Below are positions 1 through 7,937 of a stretch of 64,000 nucleotides of DNA, in pieces. The position numbers and the translations under genes are program-made. The stretch spans positions 1-64,000 of the forward strand of contig NZ_SCMX01000005.1 in the NCBI RefSeq assembly GCF_005503625.1, given 5' to 3'. This DNA is from Cupriavidus sp. 2SB. GTDB lineage: Bacteria; Pseudomonadota; Gammaproteobacteria; Burkholderiales; Burkholderiaceae. The notes below the pieces were generated by a model. That model worked only from the letters and a program-made list of their open reading frames with translations. It had not been told where the DNA came from and searched no databases. Every line of letters starts with the position of its first letter. Position 1 is the first letter of the stretch.

Positions 1-25
1 GAATAGCGCCGATCCTGCTTAGTAA

Positions 26-157
26 GCTCCCCTCTCCCATGCAATGGGAGAGGGGTTGGGGGAGAGGGCTAGAAGTTCTGCTTGCCGAAGTTATCGCAAA
101 TTGAACGGCTGGCCCTCTCCCCCGCCCCTCTCCCGCCTTGCGGGAGAGGGGAGAAAA
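26..157. repeat. Composite double-hairpin intergenic repeat, full copy 1
   Basis: Two GC-rich hairpins (CCCCTCTCCC / GGGAGAGGGG arms) face each other around a spacer of about 42 bases that contains CTGCTTGCCGA. The same spacer recurs near 61.3 kb in this orientation and, reverse-complemented, near 20.7 and 57.4 kb. The element lies downstream of the lipoprotein gene. It is not followed by a T-run, so a simple intrinsic terminator is unlikely. Confidence 0.85.
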
Positions 158-185
158 CCGAGAGGGCGTTGAAAGCTCGCTCGCC

Positions 186-416
186 TTACCAACGCCCGTA
201 ATACCCCCGGTGTCCGTAATACCCCCGTCCGTAATATCCACGTCCGTAGTACCCCCCACCGTAGTACCCCACCGATGGGCTGACCACGACGGCCGGCGCT
301 GCATAGACCGGCGCGGGTGCCACGGCTGGGCCATACGGCGTGGGGTACACCGCGCAGCCGCCCAACATGGCCGCACCGGCCACTGCCAAACCCATCACCA
401 CGATTCTCGTTTTCAT
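186..416 (-). CDS. Small Gly/Tyr-rich lipoprotein
   Basis: This 76-residue protein begins with a lipoprotein signal peptide: basic KTR, a hydrophobic stretch, then a lipobox LGGC with Cys21 as the lipidated residue. It should therefore be exported and membrane-anchored. After a Pro/Ala/Val-rich linker the last 27 residues are repeats of GYYG, GRGYYG and GHRGYYG. The repetition is visible in the DNA as near-identical 15-base units at about 190-265. A Shine-Dalgarno AAGGACG precedes the ATG. Function is unknown; such tails occur in many short envelope proteins of Burkholderiales. I assign no role. Confidence 0.75.
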   Translation of the reverse strand: MKTRIVVMGLAVAGAAMLGGCAVYPTPYGPAVAPAPVYAAPAVVVSPSVGYYGGGYYGRGYYGRGYYGHRGYYGRW

Positions 417-570
417 TTCGACGTCCTTATGTCGCAGCCATTGCGCGGCGGCAATGCGCTGCTCTCTAGAACGTTATACGGGCGGGTCTGGTAATACAGC
501 GTCAAGCTGCTGTAACCCTTGTTACGATTCGCAACGCCTGCGCGAATGTAAGAGAAGACCGTAGGTCGGC

Positions 571-2091
571 TCAGACGTCGAAGCGGATGCCCTGTGCCAG
601 CGGCAGCGCATCGCCGTAGTTGACCGTATTGGTCGCGCGCCGCATATAGCTCTTCCACGCGTCCGAACCGGATTCCCGTCCACCGCCGGTCGCCTTCTCC
701 CCGCCAAACGCCCCGCCGATTTCCGCGCCGCTCGTGCCGATATTCACATTGGCGATGCCGCAGTCGCTGCCCGCCGCCGACATGAATCGCTCGGCCTCGC
801 GCAGGGATTCCGTGAAGATGCACGACGACAGGCCATGCGACGCCGCATTGTTTAGCGCGATGGCTTCATCGAGCGAGGTATAGGGCATCAGGTAGAGAAT
901 CGGCGCGAAGGTCTCGGTGAGCATCGTGTCGTGCTGGATCTCGGTCAGCACCAGCGCAGGACGCACGTAGCACGCACGCGGAAAGCGGTCGGCCAATAGT
1001 CGTTCGCCGCCGTGGACGATATTGCCCTGCGCGCGGCAACTGGCCAGCGCATTCGCCATGGTGTCGCCCGCGGCCGCATCGATCAGCGGGCCAACGAGCG
1101 TGCCGGCCTGCAGCGGATCGCCCACCGGCAGCCGCGCATAGACCTGCCGCAGCCGCTGCGTCACGGTCTCGATCAGGTCCGCATGCACGAACGCACGGCG
1201 TAGCGTGGTACAACGCTGCCCGGCCGTGCCCGCCGCTGCGAAGGTCATCGCGCGAATCGTCAGTTCCAGATCGGCCGACGGTGCGACGATGGCTGCGTTG
1301 TTGCCACCGAGTTCGAGAATCGCGCGCTTGAAGTGCGAGGCGCAGGCCATGCCCACCTCGCGTCCCATCCGCGTCGAGCCGGTGGCGCTGACCAGCCGCA
1401 CCGACGGATGCTGCACGAGCAACTGACCGAGCTGGCGCCCGCCGTCCAGCACGCAGCTCAGTCCCGCGAATTGCGGTGCGTGTTCGTCGATCACGCGATC
1501 CAGCAGCCCTTGCGCAGCCAGCGCGCAAAGCGGCGTTTTCTCCGACGGCTTCCACACCACGCCATTGCCGCACACCAGCGCCAGCGCCGCGTTCCACGCC
1601 CACACCGCCACCGGGAAATTGAACGCCGAGATCACGCCGCACAGCCCATACGGATGCCATGTCTCGCGCATCGCATGCGCGGGGCGCTCCGATGCAATCG
1701 TCAATCCATGCAACTGTCGCGACAGGCCCACCGCGAAGTCGCAGATGTCGATCATCTCCTGCACTTCGCCGAGACCTTCCTGCAGGATCTTGCCCGCCTC
1801 CAACGAGACGAGCCGCCCGAGTGCATCCTTGTGGATGCGTAGCATTTCGCCGAACCTGCGCACCACCTCGCCGCGTGCCGGTGCGGGCGTCAGTGCCCAA
1901 AGGCTTTGCGCCGCATGGGCGCGAGCGATGCGGGTATCGGCCTCGGCAGGCAGGCAAACCGGCACCTGGCCGAAGACCTCGCCATCGATGGGCGAGCGTA
2001 CGCCGAGGGTGCCTGGCAATGCCTCGCCGCCAGTGAAGGGCTGCGCCAGTCCCATCGACTGGAAGCAACCGGCAATGTCGTGTGCTTTCAT
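571..2091 (-). CDS. amaB: ALDH7-type aldehyde dehydrogenase, probable alpha-aminoadipate semialdehyde / piperideine-6-carboxylate dehydrogenase
   Basis: This 506-residue NAD(P)-dependent aldehyde dehydrogenase has general-base Glu260 (LELGG) and catalytic Cys294 inside GQRCTTLRR, a signature of the ALDH7/antiquitin group. That family oxidises alpha-aminoadipate semialdehyde (cyclised as piperideine-6-carboxylate) to alpha-aminoadipate in lysine breakdown. Its ATG overlaps the stop of the upstream saccharopine dehydrogenase gene (ATGA), indicating translational coupling. The neighbour makes exactly this semialdehyde, which supports the assignment. The substrate is inferred; the ALDH family is certain. 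Confidence 0.85.
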   Translation of the reverse strand: MKAHDIAGCFQSMGLAQPFTGGEALPGTLGVRSPIDGEVFGQVPVCLPAEADTRIARAHAAQSLWALTPAPARGEVVRRFGEMLRIHKDALGRLVSLEAGKILQEGLGEVQEMIDICDFAVGLSRQLHGLTIASERPAHAMRETWHPYGLCGVISAFNFPVAVWAWNAALALVCGNGVVWKPSEKTPLCALAAQGLLDRVIDEHAPQFAGLSCVLDGGRQLGQLLVQHPSVRLVSATGSTRMGREVGMACASHFKRAILELGGNNAAIVAPSADLELTIRAMTFAAAGTAGQRCTTLRRAFVHADLIETVTQRLRQVYARLPVGDPLQAGTLVGPLIDAAAGDTMANALASCRAQGNIVHGGERLLADRFPRACYVRPALVLTEIQHDTMLTETFAPILYLMPYTSLDEAIALNNAASHGLSSCIFTESLREAERFMSAAGSDCGIANVNIGTSGAEIGGAFGGEKATGGGRESGSDAWKSYMRRATNTVNYGDALPLAQGIRFDV

Positions 2092-3281
2092 GCAAGCGTC
2101 TCCTGTAGTGGATGCCGCGCGTAATGCTGGCCGAAACGGTTGGCCAGGAATCGATCCAGCGGCATGGCCTCCTGCCGCACGAACCCCGCCTGCGGCAGCA
2201 CGCCCGATGCCACCAGATCCAGCGCCGTGCAGATGCCTGCGGCAGTGGTCAACTGAATCGCGTTCACATGACCGATACCGGCAAAATTCTCCATCCCGCC
2301 GATGCGCGCCGAGAACGACGCCTGCGTCAGCGGACCGCGCTTGCCCTCGCCCTTCACACCGGGCGGATGGCCCGTCGCGCTGGCGAACACCACGACCACA
2401 TCCTGCTCGGTCATCGGGATGGCGTTCTCAAGGATATCGCGCAGCCAGCCCCGCCGCTCGCGCATGCGCAGGTCGTTGAGCAGCAGCTTCATCTGCGCGC
2501 AATGACCGGGATAGCGCACCGACTTGTAATCGACCTGCCGCGCGCGGCCCGCCAGTGTCTCAGGCAGTGTGCCCAGTCCACCGGAGGTATTGAACGCCTC
2601 GTATTCCACGCCGTCCAGCGCGAAGGTCTCCAGCCCTTCCAGCGCGGGCACTTCCACGCGCCGCCCATCGACGATGGCTTCGCACGGATTGCAGTATTCG
2701 TTGATCAGCCCCTCGGTACTCCACGTGAGGTTGTACTTGAGCGCGTTGCTGGGATAACGCGGCAGCGCACCCACGCGCATGCGCAGGTCGAGCAGTTCGC
2801 CGCCACCACGCAGGAAGCGCTGCGCAAGATCGTGCCCCACCACGCCGATAAAGCCAGGCGCCAGACCGCACTGCGGCATCAGCACCGACCGCGCGCTCGC
2901 CGCCAGCTTCTGGATGGCCTGCGTGGCCGCGACATCCTCGGTCAGGTCGAAGTAGTGCACACCCAGTCGCGCCGCCACCGTCGCCACCTGAATGGCTGCA
3001 TGGAACGGCAGCGCATTGAGCACGGCATCGGCGCCCGCTAGCAGCGCCGCGCAGGTGCCCGGCTCGGTGGGGTCGCCAGCACGCACCGCAATGCTGCGCG
3101 GCAGGCCGTCGAGACGGTGCGCATCATGATCGACAAGACATACGCGGTAATCGCCCGAATCGGCCAGCATGGCGGCAATGACGCGCCCGATCTTGCCGGC
3201 ACCGAGCACGACCACCGATAGCGGCCGGGGAGTTTGAGGCAGGTCGCGCACGGCGGCGGGACCCAGCGTGGAAGGTTGCAT
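2088..3281 (-). CDS. Saccharopine dehydrogenase (glutamate-forming type)
   Basis: This is a protein of about 397 residues with an N-terminal Rossmann fold (VVLGAGKIGRVIA) and the overall plan of the LYS9/saccharopine dehydrogenase family. The family cleaves saccharopine to glutamate and alpha-aminoadipate semialdehyde. I chose the ATG at 3281 because GGAG lies about 9 bases upstream; an in-frame start 39 bases earlier lacks one. It is the first gene of a two-gene lysine-catabolic operon and divergent from an Lrp-type regulator. No lysine-ketoglutarate reductase gene is in the window, so the source of saccharopine is elsewhere or the substrate differs. Confidence 0.82.
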   Translation of the reverse strand: MQPSTLGPAAVRDLPQTPRPLSVVVLGAGKIGRVIAAMLADSGDYRVCLVDHDAHRLDGLPRSIAVRAGDPTEPGTCAALLAGADAVLNALPFHAAIQVATVAARLGVHYFDLTEDVAATQAIQKLAASARSVLMPQCGLAPGFIGVVGHDLAQRFLRGGGELLDLRMRVGALPRYPSNALKYNLTWSTEGLINEYCNPCEAIVDGRRVEVPALEGLETFALDGVEYEAFNTSGGLGTLPETLAGRARQVDYKSVRYPGHCAQMKLLLNDLRMRERRGWLRDILENAIPMTEQDVVVVFASATGHPPGVKGEGKRGPLTQASFSARIGGMENFAGIGHVNAIQLTTAAGICTALDLVASGVLPQAGFVRQEAMPLDRFLANRFGQHYARHPLQETLA

Positions 3282-3358
3282 GGCGGACTCCGTCGAAAAC
3301 TGCCTTGGTCGATGCCTCAAGTATGGTCAGGCGCACGCACGTTTTACAGGCCCGAGAT

Positions 3359-3374
3359 TGACGAAATCTCGTCA
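3359..3374. promoter_or_regulatory. Palindrome TGACGA-N4-TCGTCA, candidate Lrp-type operator 1
   Basis: A perfect 6-base inverted repeat with a 4-base spacer lies between the divergent saccharopine dehydrogenase and Lrp-type genes. The same arms recur 40.5 bases away, centre to centre. It is inferred to bind the adjacent regulator. Confidence 0.55.
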
Positions 3375-3400
3375 TAATCCGACGTATCGACCATCCCTTC

Positions 3401-3413
3401 TGACGATTCGTCA
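3401..3413. promoter_or_regulatory. Palindrome TGACGA-T-TCGTCA, candidate Lrp-type operator 2
   Basis: This second copy of the arms TGACGA/TCGTCA has a 1-base spacer and ends 9 bases before the regulator's ATG, where binding would block its own expression. About four helical turns separate it from the first palindrome, so both lie on roughly the same face of the DNA. Confidence 0.55.
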
Positions 3414-3422
3414 GTTCACGTC

Positions 3423-3872
3423 ATGGCAGACCTCGACCAGACCGACCGGCACCTGCTGGCGCTGCTGCAAGCCAACGCACGGGAAAGCGCGGCCAACCTG
3501 TCGCGCGCACTGGGCATTGCGCGGACCACAGTGGTGGCTCGCATCGCGCGACTCGAACGTATTGGCGTGGTGGCGGGCTACGGGGTAAGGCTCGGCAGCC
3601 AGATGGAGGACAACGCGATCCTGGCGTTCTGCGGACTGTCAGTGCAGCCCAAGGCGGCGCCCGGCGTGGTGCGGGCGCTGCAGCGGCTACCCGAGGTGGA
3701 GGAACTGAATTCGGTCAGCGGCCCGGTGGACTACATGGCCGTGATCCGCTGCGACACCCATGCGCGGCTCGACAAACTGCTCGACGAGATCGGCATGCTC
3801 GATGGGGTGAATCACACGACGACATCGATCGTGCTGGCGAGAAAGATTGATCGGCGGCGGGCGGCAGGGTAA
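3423..3872 (+). CDS. Lrp/AsnC-family transcriptional regulator of the lysine-catabolic pair
   Basis: This 149-residue protein has an N-terminal winged helix-turn-helix (residues about 4-55, with NARESAANLSRALGIARTTV as recognition region) and a C-terminal RAM/AsnC effector domain. Length and layout are typical of Lrp/AsnC proteins, which bind an amino acid and form octamers. It is transcribed away from the saccharopine dehydrogenase/aldehyde dehydrogenase operon across a 141-base gap containing two TGACGA palindromes. It probably senses lysine or an intermediate and controls the divergent operon and itself. The effector is inferred from context only. Confidence 0.88.
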   Translation: MADLDQTDRHLLALLQANARESAANLSRALGIARTTVVARIARLERIGVVAGYGVRLGSQMEDNAILAFCGLSVQPKAAPGVVRALQRLPEVEELNSVSGPVDYMAVIRCDTHARLDKLLDEIGMLDGVNHTTTSIVLARKIDRRRAAG

Positions 3873-3882
3873 CGCTTGGTTT

Positions 3883-3915
3883 GCTCCCCTCTCCCATTTC
3901 ATGGGAGAGGGGAGC
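3883..3915. repeat. Single-hairpin copy of the CCCTCTCCC intergenic repeat
   Basis: A lone hairpin CTCCCCTCTCCC-ATTTCAT-GGGAGAGGGGAG sits between the convergent regulator gene and the next gene. It matches one arm unit of the composite repeats but lacks the spacer core and the second hairpin. Confidence 0.8.
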
Positions 3916-3936
3916 GACCCGGTAGCAGAGAAAACC

Positions 3937-4674
3937 TCACCAACTCCCCGGATTCACCGGTTTAGCCGGCGCGGCCTTCTTGTCTTCCTTCTTCTTCGCC
4001 GCCGGCGCCGAGGCCGGTGGCGGTGCCAGGGACTTGGCCACCTCCGCATCGCGATTCGCCATCAGTGCGCGGGCCTGCGGCAGCAGCAATTCGATGGTGC
4101 CTTCGTTCGTCGCGTCGGGGATGGTGTAAAGCTCGACGGTCAGCGGCTTGCGCATCCAGCCCGCGTGGATCGTCTTCACGGACTTGCCGGCCTTGTCCTT
4201 CATCTCCTCGGCTTCCTGGCGGAACGGCTTGCCATAACGCGCGTTGAGCGCCTGCGCGGCCGCGTCCTGCGAGCGAATGCCGTCGGTCGGCACGATCATG
4301 CCGACCAGCGCGTTGCCGTCGACAATCGCCACCAGCCGCGGACCATCCATGAACACGGGCCGCTTGTCGCGCGGCACGCCCACCTGGCGCATCACGCCAT
4401 CGCCACGCAACTCCACACAATAGGCGGTGACGTCCTTGCCATCAGGCGTGCGGTGATCGGCGCAATCGGGCAACTGCGGCAAGGGACTGCCGATCTCGAG
4501 CGTGTCGAGCATCGTCGAGAACTGGTCCTTGCCATCGGGAATCGCTACGGGGGCAGCCTTGGGCGCCGGCTGGGCGGCGGGGGCGGCATGGGCGACGGCG
4601 GTCGCCAGCAGGGCGGCGGTGGCCAGCCCGGCAAAAGGAAATCTCAAAACACACTCCTGAAAACGGCTCCGCAT
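3937..4674 (-). CDS. Exported protein of unknown function
   Basis: This 245-residue protein has a Sec signal peptide (hydrophobic stretch ending AVAHA-AP) followed by an Ala/Pro-rich linker. The central domain contains paired cysteines (about 69 and 86). The C-terminus is a low-complexity Ala/Pro/Lys tail. A GTG nine codons in would also give a good signal peptide. I do not recognise the family. It should be periplasmic or surface-attached. No operon partner is evident: the next gene on this strand starts beyond a 75-base gap. Confidence 0.7.
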   Translation of the reverse strand: MRSRFQECVLRFPFAGLATAALLATAVAHAAPAAQPAPKAAPVAIPDGKDQFSTMLDTLEIGSPLPQLPDCADHRTPDGKDVTAYCVELRGDGVMRQVGVPRDKRPVFMDGPRLVAIVDGNALVGMIVPTDGIRSQDAAAQALNARYGKPFRQEAEEMKDKAGKSVKTIHAGWMRKPLTVELYTIPDATNEGTIELLLPQARALMANRDAEVAKSLAPPPASAPAAKKKEDKKAAPAKPVNPGSW

Positions 4675-4749
4675 TGGAGCCGGCTCCGTGCCGAGGGTTC
4701 CTGCCGGACCGCGCTCACACCGGTGGTGTGATGCTGGGTCGACTATCGG

Positions 4750-5028
4750 CTAGCGGAGCAGATGCTTCACGGCCTGGAAGCATACCAGCGCCACGGCGAT
4801 GACCGCTGCCCACAGCACCAGCCGCGGCAACGGGCTGGGCGGCAACTGGCGCGGCGGGGTGCGGCGGGCGGCGGGCGCGCGCATGCGCGAATTGGCCTGG
4901 AGCCCGCGTGTGTGCCACATCAGGCTGTCTGCGAAGACCTCGGCGACGGGCATCTTCTGCGACTGGGGCGCACGTGGTGCGGGATTCGAACGCGTACTGC
5001 CTGTACCGCCGGAACGCTGCGTGCCCAT
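4750..5028 (-). CDS. Small C-tail-anchored membrane protein, unknown function
   Basis: This 92-residue protein is Ser/Pro/Arg-rich and probably disordered for its first 65 residues. It ends with a single hydrophobic segment (LVLWAAVIAVALVCF) and a short basic tail, so it is probably a tail-anchored inner-membrane protein with a cytoplasmic N-terminus. I chose the ATG at 5028 because GGGGAGCAGGA stands just before it; the frame stays open for 35 codons further upstream without a better site. No family is recognised. Confidence 0.6.
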   Translation of the reverse strand: MGTQRSGGTGSTRSNPAPRAPQSQKMPVAEVFADSLMWHTRGLQANSRMRAPAARRTPPRQLPPSPLPRLVLWAAVIAVALVCFQAVKHLLR

Positions 5029-5235
5029 TTCCTGCTCCCCGAAAATGCATCGCGATGGTTGCCCGGCGGAAGGATGTGCCGACGGTACACAGCAAGGCCG
5101 GCCGATCTGCTGCCACCGGTCCGTGCGCGGCACATGTTAAGACAACGCCTCTACCGCCGCCATCGGCAAACGCGCCCCACCCCACACAGCAGCGGCGCGC
5201 ACGCAACGGTCTGTAACCACGTGTTACGGCCGTGA

Positions 5236-6726
5236 CTAGGAAGACGAGGTCTTGCGCCCGATGGCCATCGCTTCGCGGCGGAACGCGTGGCCCATGTGGT
5301 GATAGAACGGATGCGGATTGAACTGGCGCGACAGGAACGACGCCAGTAGCGAGGCCGCCAGCAGGTAGATCGTCAGGTCCTGCGTGCGCGTCATCTCCAT
5401 GACGATCACACTGGCGGTAATCGGCGCCTGGGTAGCGGCGGCCAGGAATGCAGCCATCGACACCAGGGCCAGCACGCGCGGTTCCGCCATGCCGCTCATG
5501 AAGTGCGTCACGAAATCGGCAACGTTCGCTCCGATGCCCGCACCAATCGCCAGCGCCGGTGTGAAGATGCCACCCGGGATGCCCGCGAAGTACGACACCA
5601 CCGTGGCGCCGAACTTTGCCAGCCCGAACCACAACGTGCTGTGCGGCTCCCCGTTGATCAGCCCCGATGCCTGCTCGTAGCCCGTGCCGAACGTCGCACC
5701 CTTCGTGGCCCAGCCCAGCGCCGCCACGATGATTCCGCAGACGAACGCTACCTGCACGGGCCGATTCGTCGCCCAGCCACGCCATGCCGATGGCACCAGT
5801 CCCGGCACGCCGGCGATCAGCAGCTTGGCGAACAGTCCGCCCATCACGCCATTGACCACGGCGCAGAGCAGCACTGGTCCCCACGCATCATGCAGCACCA
5901 GCAGCGGCACCTTGACGCTGAAATACGGGTTGTTGCCGAGCACCGCCAGCGACAGGAAGCCCGCGGTCAGCACACCGGACAGCACCAGCCTGTCCCAACG
6001 CACCGCCGTGCCGCGTCCCAGTTCCTCGATGGCAAACACCACGCCGGCCAGCGGCGTATTGAACGCGGCGGCCAGTCCGCCCGCCGCACCGGCGGCGATC
6101 AACGCGTTCGGATGAAAGCCGATCCGGAACTTCAGTTTCTCCTGAAACCATTGCCCCCAGGCGAGCATGGCCGCCGCGCCCACCTGCACCGAAGGCCCCT
6201 CGCGGCCCACCGAGGCACCGGCCAGCAGCGCGCCCGTGGTCAGCAACACCTTCCACATGGCCTGCCGGAACGAGACCAGCACGGTCTGCGCCGGTCCCGC
6301 CGGTGGCAGCGTGACCGCCGCAATGACCTGCGGAATGCCGCTGCCGCGCGCCTGCGGCGCCAGCCGGATCGTCAGCCAGCGCAGCGCCGCCAGACCGAAA
6401 GGCAACAGCAAGAAAGCCAACCAAGGCGTAGCCGTAGTCACCCGCGCATTCCAGGCCAGCGACACCTCGGCGATATAGGCGAACACCATCGAGAACAGCG
6501 CCACTGCGCCCGCGCCGCACATGAACACGCCATACCGCATCGACATCCGCGAAATCCGCCCCACCTGCCGCGACTTGCGCCGCGCGGCACGGTGCGCGCG
6601 TTGACGCAGTTCACGGAGACGGCTGGGAGAAGGCTCGGACTCGGACGACTCCGGAGGCGGCGAAGGCGGCGGCCCCGACGATTCGGACGGAGTTGGCGAA
6701 TCGGCGCGGTCGGTGGGCTCGGTCAT
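5236..6726 (-). CDS. clcA: CLC-family voltage-gated chloride channel / chloride-proton antiporter
   Basis: This is a membrane protein of about 496 residues with the three CLC selectivity-filter signatures in order: GSGIPQ, GREGPSVQ (carrying the gating glutamate) and GGIFTPALAIG. Presence of the gating Glu fits either a channel or a Cl-/H+ antiporter. There are about 12 hydrophobic stretches. The N-terminal 65 residues are rich in Ser, Pro and Glu and then Arg, and are cytoplasmic. No C-terminal CBS domains are present. I chose the internal ATG at 6726 because the upstream open frame is Arg/Gly-rich and unlike the family. It appears monocistronic. Confidence 0.88.
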   Translation of the reverse strand: MTEPTDRADSPTPSESSGPPPSPPPESSESEPSPSRLRELRQRAHRAARRKSRQVGRISRMSMRYGVFMCGAGAVALFSMVFAYIAEVSLAWNARVTTATPWLAFLLLPFGLAALRWLTIRLAPQARGSGIPQVIAAVTLPPAGPAQTVLVSFRQAMWKVLLTTGALLAGASVGREGPSVQVGAAAMLAWGQWFQEKLKFRIGFHPNALIAAGAAGGLAAAFNTPLAGVVFAIEELGRGTAVRWDRLVLSGVLTAGFLSLAVLGNNPYFSVKVPLLVLHDAWGPVLLCAVVNGVMGGLFAKLLIAGVPGLVPSAWRGWATNRPVQVAFVCGIIVAALGWATKGATFGTGYEQASGLINGEPHSTLWFGLAKFGATVVSYFAGIPGGIFTPALAIGAGIGANVADFVTHFMSGMAEPRVLALVSMAAFLAAATQAPITASVIVMEMTRTQDLTIYLLAASLLASFLSRQFNPHPFYHHMGHAFRREAMAIGRKTSSS

Positions 6727-6984
6727 GAGGAAAGTTCGGGGGCGGGACAGAGCACTCGATGATACGCCTCGTCCCCAACCCATCGGGTCACAGCCTCGAT
6801 TTCGCACGCCCGATCAGACGTCATGAATCGTAAATCTCTGAAATACGTGGCGTGTGCAGGAATCACGTCGCAAATGCCTTGGCTCTCGCTATAAGATCGT
6901 TGCCCAGCAAGCCAGTCATCACCGCGCCAGCCATTTCAACACCCGATTTTTTCGAGCGCGACTAGCGAATCGACGCAGTCGCAA

Positions 6985-7911
6985 ATGGCCACCCCCTCCG
7001 GACGCATGATGCATTGCCTTGCAAAAAACCCCTGCCTGCTTGTATTCGTATTGCTGTGCGCGCCTTGTGCTTCCGTAGCGCTGGCCGACGAGAAGCGCGA
7101 CTCGGACTCACCTTTCAAGATTGACGATTTCGCGCCTAAGAAAGGGCGCGCGACGTTCAGCGCAGGTGTTGGCTACACGGCATCCGATTCGAACAGGTTG
7201 AATGTCAGCGCCATCGCCGTGCCCATCTCGCACGCGTACTCCATCTTCATTCCAGACGTTTCGCTCGCCAACACCCGCAGCGACTCCTTGTTCACGCGAC
7301 TTGGCCTGCGGTTGTCGGCCACCGACAGGCTGAACATCAGCGCCGGCCTGAAATTGGATGCGGAAAGGCGACAGTCATTGGATCGTCAGACATCAGGCTC
7401 TGAATACAGTGCGGGATGGCGGAACCTCACGATAGGTGCGGACTACCGAATCACCTCGGTGTTCTCGCAGCCCTTCGTGCTCGGCTTTGCGGAAATTGCC
7501 GTTGCCGACAACTCGTCGAACGACATCACTTACGGGTCCGCTGCAACTATCGGTATAGGCAGTCATTGGGCGTTCGATCCAGTCATTGCATCGATCACCG
7601 CCACGTACAGCTACCTGGGCACGCGAAGCGATAGCGGCACCCGCTACAACCCCGGCGACGTACTGGCTGCCGCAGCTTCATTTGGCGTCGCCATGAATCC
7701 TGAAATCACGCTGCGTGCCGGGATGATCCAGAGCTTTCGCGTTGGCGAGACGAACCGGATCGGAAGACAGTCTGGCACCACTTCAGCCGCATTCACGCTC
7801 GGATACACCCAACGGCTGTCGGCCTCGTTGGTGATGAATATCGACGCACAGGCGGGCGTTGCCGGTAGCGACAGGGCACAACTCTGGACCAACTTCACCT
7901 GGCGCCTATAA
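6985..7911 (+). CDS. Outer-membrane beta-barrel protein of the C39-peptidase cluster
   Basis: This 308-residue protein (about 300 if ATG codons at 7006/7009 are used) has a signal peptide ending SVALA-DE. The mature part is a run of alternating hydrophobic/polar strands with frequent Gly, Ser, Tyr and Asn turns, ending in an aromatic-containing strand (WTNFTWRL). It resembles the 'transporter/MetA-pathway' type of barrel. It is the first gene of a tight unit with a Gly-zipper protein, a small membrane protein and a C39 peptidase; only 26 bases separate it from the next gene. An export pore for the downstream product is the natural inference, by analogy with FapF. Function is not proven. Confidence 0.75.
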   Translation: MATPSGRMMHCLAKNPCLLVFVLLCAPCASVALADEKRDSDSPFKIDDFAPKKGRATFSAGVGYTASDSNRLNVSAIAVPISHAYSIFIPDVSLANTRSDSLFTRLGLRLSATDRLNISAGLKLDAERRQSLDRQTSGSEYSAGWRNLTIGADYRITSVFSQPFVLGFAEIAVADNSSNDITYGSAATIGIGSHWAFDPVIASITATYSYLGTRSDSGTRYNPGDVLAAAASFGVAMNPEITLRAGMIQSFRVGETNRIGRQSGTTSAAFTLGYTQRLSASLVMNIDAQAGVAGSDRAQLWTNFTWRL

Positions 7912-7937
7912 CGCAAAATCCAAAGGAGTCTAGTCAA

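Noticed and set aside
6867..6895. Promoter TATAAG for the C39 cluster
   Set aside because: The -10-like hexamer lacks any acceptable -35 at 16-18 bases, so it is not listed as a feature.
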